64,000 nucleotides of DNA from Aquabacterium sp. (GTDB lineage Bacteria > Pseudomonadota > Gammaproteobacteria > Burkholderiales > Burkholderiaceae_C). This document shows, piece after piece, positions 62,139 to 64,000 of this stretch. Made by a program: the position numbers and the translations under genes. The stretch's first letter is position 1, and every line of letters starts with the position of its first letter. The notes under the pieces are model-generated. The model saw only the letters and a program-made list of their open reading frames with translations, made no database searches and was not told the DNA's origin. The DNA is taken from the NCBI GenBank assembly GCA_030654395.1, contig JAURXM010000020.1:1-64000 (forward strand), written 5' to 3'.

Positions 62139-64000
62139 ATGACAACCACACCTCAGCAATTCGTGAACCCCATGGGTGAGATCACCGGCATTGTCCAAGG
62201 ACACCGTGATGGCCATGGCTTTGTGCAGACCGACGACGGCGAAGTCACTGTATTTCTGCCGCAGCAAGAAATGCGGGCGGTGATGCACCGCGATCGCATC
62301 AGGGTGCGTATCGTGCGGTCAGACCGACGAGGGCGCCCAGAGGGAGCTGTCTTGGAGATCATCGATCGCAGCAAGACGCCCATTATTGGTCGGCTGCTGC
62401 ATGAGGGGGGGGCTTGGCTCGTTGCACCAGAAGATCGGCGCTTCGGGCAAGATATCTTGATTCCTGCTAAGGCAACGGCCAATGCTGAGGCTGGGCAGGT
62501 TGTGGCTGTTGAGCTAACCGAGCAGCCCTCGTTGAGCGCGCAACCTGTTGGAAAAGTGGTCGAGGTGCTGGGCGGAATCGACGACCCCGGCATGGAAATT
62601 GAGATCGCGGTGCGTAAATACGAGGTGCCCCATCGTTTTAGTGATGATGTTTTGGCGCAAGCTGCCAAGCTGCCGGACAAGCTTCGGGCCGTCGACAAGA
62701 AAGGGCGGATTGATCTTAGCGATGTGGCGTTGGTCACTATCGACGGCGAAGATGCGCGTGACTTCGATGACGCTGTGTATTGTCAGCCAGCCACGGTAGG
62801 CCGCTCTAAAGCACCAAACGCATGGCGCTTGCTTGTGGCTATTGCAGACGTCAGTCACTACGTCAAGCCAGGGGAGCCGCTGGACCGTGATGCATATGAG
62901 CGAGCGACCTCGGTGTATTTTCCTCGGCGTGTGATTCCCATGCTGCCGGAAAAACTTTCCAATGGCTTGTGCTCTCTGAATCCCGAGGTTGAGCGTTTGT
63001 CGATGGTGTGTGACATGCTGGTCACGCATGAGGGGGATGTGCACGCTTACCAGTTCTATCCTGCCGTCATCAACTCACACGCGCGATTTACCTACACCGA
63101 AGTGGCCGCCATATTGGCTAACACGCGCGGGCCTGAGGCTCAAAAGCGGGATGAATTGGTGCCGCATCTGTTGCACTTGCACGAGGTCTACAGGGCTTTG
63201 CTCAAGGCGCGAGCGAGTCGAGGGGCAATTGACTTTGATACGACGGAAACCCAGATTGTTTGCGATGACAATGGCCGCATTGCGAAGATCATCCCTCGCG
63301 TCAGAACCGAGGCTCACAAGCTGATTGAGGAGGCCATGCTGGCGGCAAACGTTTGTTCAGCCGACTTCATCATGCGTGCGAAGCACCCGTCGCTGTATCG
63401 CGTACACGAGGGCCCCACGCCCGAAAAGTGCACGCTGCTGAAGAGTTACCTCAAGGCGTTGGGCTTGGGGCTGAGTATCGGGGATGAGCCTACGCCAGGC
63501 GATTTCCAATCGATCGCCAAGGCGACTAAAGACAGGCCGGATGCCATTCAGATCCACACCATGCTGTTGAGGTCAATGCAGCAAGCGATCTACACGCCGA
63601 CAAACAGCGGGCACTTTGGTTTGGCTTACGAGGCCTACACCCACTTCACAAGCCCAATTCGCCGCTATCCAGATCTGCTGGTTCATCGTGTTATCAAGGC
63701 GCTACTTGGTAGTGGTCGCTACGGTTTGAAGCTGCCGCCTGTACAGCATTCAGTAGGGCGCTTCAAACGCAAGCCGGGTGCTGCTCAAGGCTTGCCTGCC
63801 AAAGGCTTACCCGTCGCCCCGACAAAGGCATCTTCTAGGCTCAAATTACCCCCCGAGGAAGCTGCGGCGTGGGAGACGGTTGGTATTCATTGCAGTGCAA
63901 ATGAGCGCCGGGCGGATGAGGCTTCGCGTGATGTAGAGGCTTGGCTCAAGTGCATGTTCATGCGTGAGCGCTTAGGTGAAGAGTACGGTGGCACCGTGAG
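62139..64000 (+). CDS. rnr: Ribonuclease R, 3'-truncated by the window edge
   Basis: RNase R is a 3'-to-5' exoribonuclease that degrades structured RNA. The visible 620 codons stay in one frame to the last base. They begin MTTTPQQFVNPMGEITG; a cold-shock/OB region follows (GHRDGHGFVQTDDGEV), then the RNB catalytic core with TIDGEDARDFDDAVY, whose Asp cluster binds Mg2+, ATSVYFPRRVIPMLPEKLSNG and YTHFTSPIRRYPDLLVHR. A Lys/Pro-rich insert lies at about residues 525-565. The C-terminal S1 and basic tail are beyond the window. The ATG at 62139 is the first plausible start. Confidence 0.96.
   Translation, partial: MTTTPQQFVNPMGEITGIVQGHRDGHGFVQTDDGEVTVFLPQQEMRAVMHRDRIRVRIVRSDRRGRPEGAVLEIIDRSKTPIIGRLLHEGGAWLVAPEDRRFGQDILIPAKATANAEAGQVVAVELTEQPSLSAQPVGKVVEVLGGIDDPGMEIEIAVRKYEVPHRFSDDVLAQAAKLPDKLRAVDKKGRIDLSDVALVTIDGEDARDFDDAVYCQPATVGRSKAPNAWRLLVAIADVSHYVKPGEPLDRDAYERATSVYFPRRVIPMLPEKLSNGLCSLNPEVERLSMVCDMLVTHEGDVHAYQFYPAVINSHARFTYTEVAAILANTRGPEAQKRDELVPHLLHLHEVYRALLKARASRGAIDFDTTETQIVCDDNGRIAKIIPRVRTEAHKLIEEAMLAANVCSADFIMRAKHPSLYRVHEGPTPEKCTLLKSYLKALGLGLSIGDEPTPGDFQSIAKATKDRPDAIQIHTMLLRSMQQAIYTPTNSGHFGLAYEAYTHFTSPIRRYPDLLVHRVIKALLGSGRYGLKLPPVQHSVGRFKRKPGAAQGLPAKGLPVAPTKASSRLKLPPEEAAAWETVGIHCSANERRADEASRDVEAWLKCMFMRERLGEEYGGTV

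Overview
The window is about 64 kb of ordinary, gene-dense chromosome from a betaproteobacterium of the order Burkholderiales, most like the Comamonadaceae. The evidence is gene order and protein content: acpP-fabF-rpoE-rseA-degP-lepA-lepB-rnc-era-recO-pdxJ-nagZ; rne-rluC-HAD-Rieske-sppA; glyQ-glyS-gmhB-ygjP; and scpB-rluB-ndk-rlmN-pilW-rodZ-ispG-hisS-yfgM-bamB-der-hfq-hflX-hflK-hflC-hisZ-purA. Almost every gene is a housekeeping gene. There are no insertion sequences, prophages, CRISPR arrays or rRNA genes. The first roughly 300 bases are an exception. They are much richer in G+C and end a secreted calcium-binding (RTX-type) protein that does not belong in front of acpP.

Layout. 1-310: foreign-looking segment. 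311-13863: fatty-acid synthesis (acpP, fabF), the sigma-E envelope stress module (membrane protein, rpoE, rseA, degP), then lepA, lepB, DUF4845, rnc, era, recO, pdxJ and nagZ. 13873-15744: acyl-CoA ligase on the minus strand. 15854-22743: rne (minus, with a long 5' leader) diverging from rluC, a HAD phosphatase, a Rieske protein and an S49 peptidase. 22748-28268: an HDOD protein (minus), coaX (plus), and a minus-strand cluster of a COG0523 metallochaperone, dksA and a STAS-domain protein. 28371-35738: corC, lnt, glyQ, glyS, gmhB and ygjP. 35757-39532: MBL hydrolase (minus), carbonic anhydrase and aceK. 39578-41646: bamD (minus) and rluD (plus). 41884-61444: the long scpB-to-purA/phosphoribosyltransferase run. 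61494-62042: two minus-strand tRNA-Leu(CAG) genes, each with its own terminator. 62139-64000: rnr, cut by the window edge.

Many gene pairs overlap by 1-8 bases (fabF-side ORF/rpoE, lepA/lepB, recO/pdxJ, corC/lnt, scpB/rluB, pilW/rodZ, rodZ/ispG, hflX/hflK), which suggests co-translation. Functional themes are RNA processing (RNases E, III and R, Hfq, RluB/C/D, RlmN, tRNA synthetases), envelope biogenesis and quality control (DegP, LepB, Lnt, BamB/BamD, YfgM, HflKC, PilW, RodZ, GmhB) and nucleotide or cofactor supply (PurA, phosphoribosyltransferase, Ndk, PdxJ, CoaX, IspG).

I did not find a clear new multi-gene system. The points most worth a second look are: the 374-base region before lepA, with a DnaA-box-like cluster and a two-hairpin RNA whose U-tract abuts the lepA start codon; the compositional break at the left edge; usual neighbours missing from conserved operons (fabG, rseB, acpS, plsC); the COG0523/dksA/STAS cluster with a cysteine-poor DksA; a candidate MerR-type operator at the acyl-CoA ligase promoter; and the duplicated tRNA-Leu plus terminator unit.
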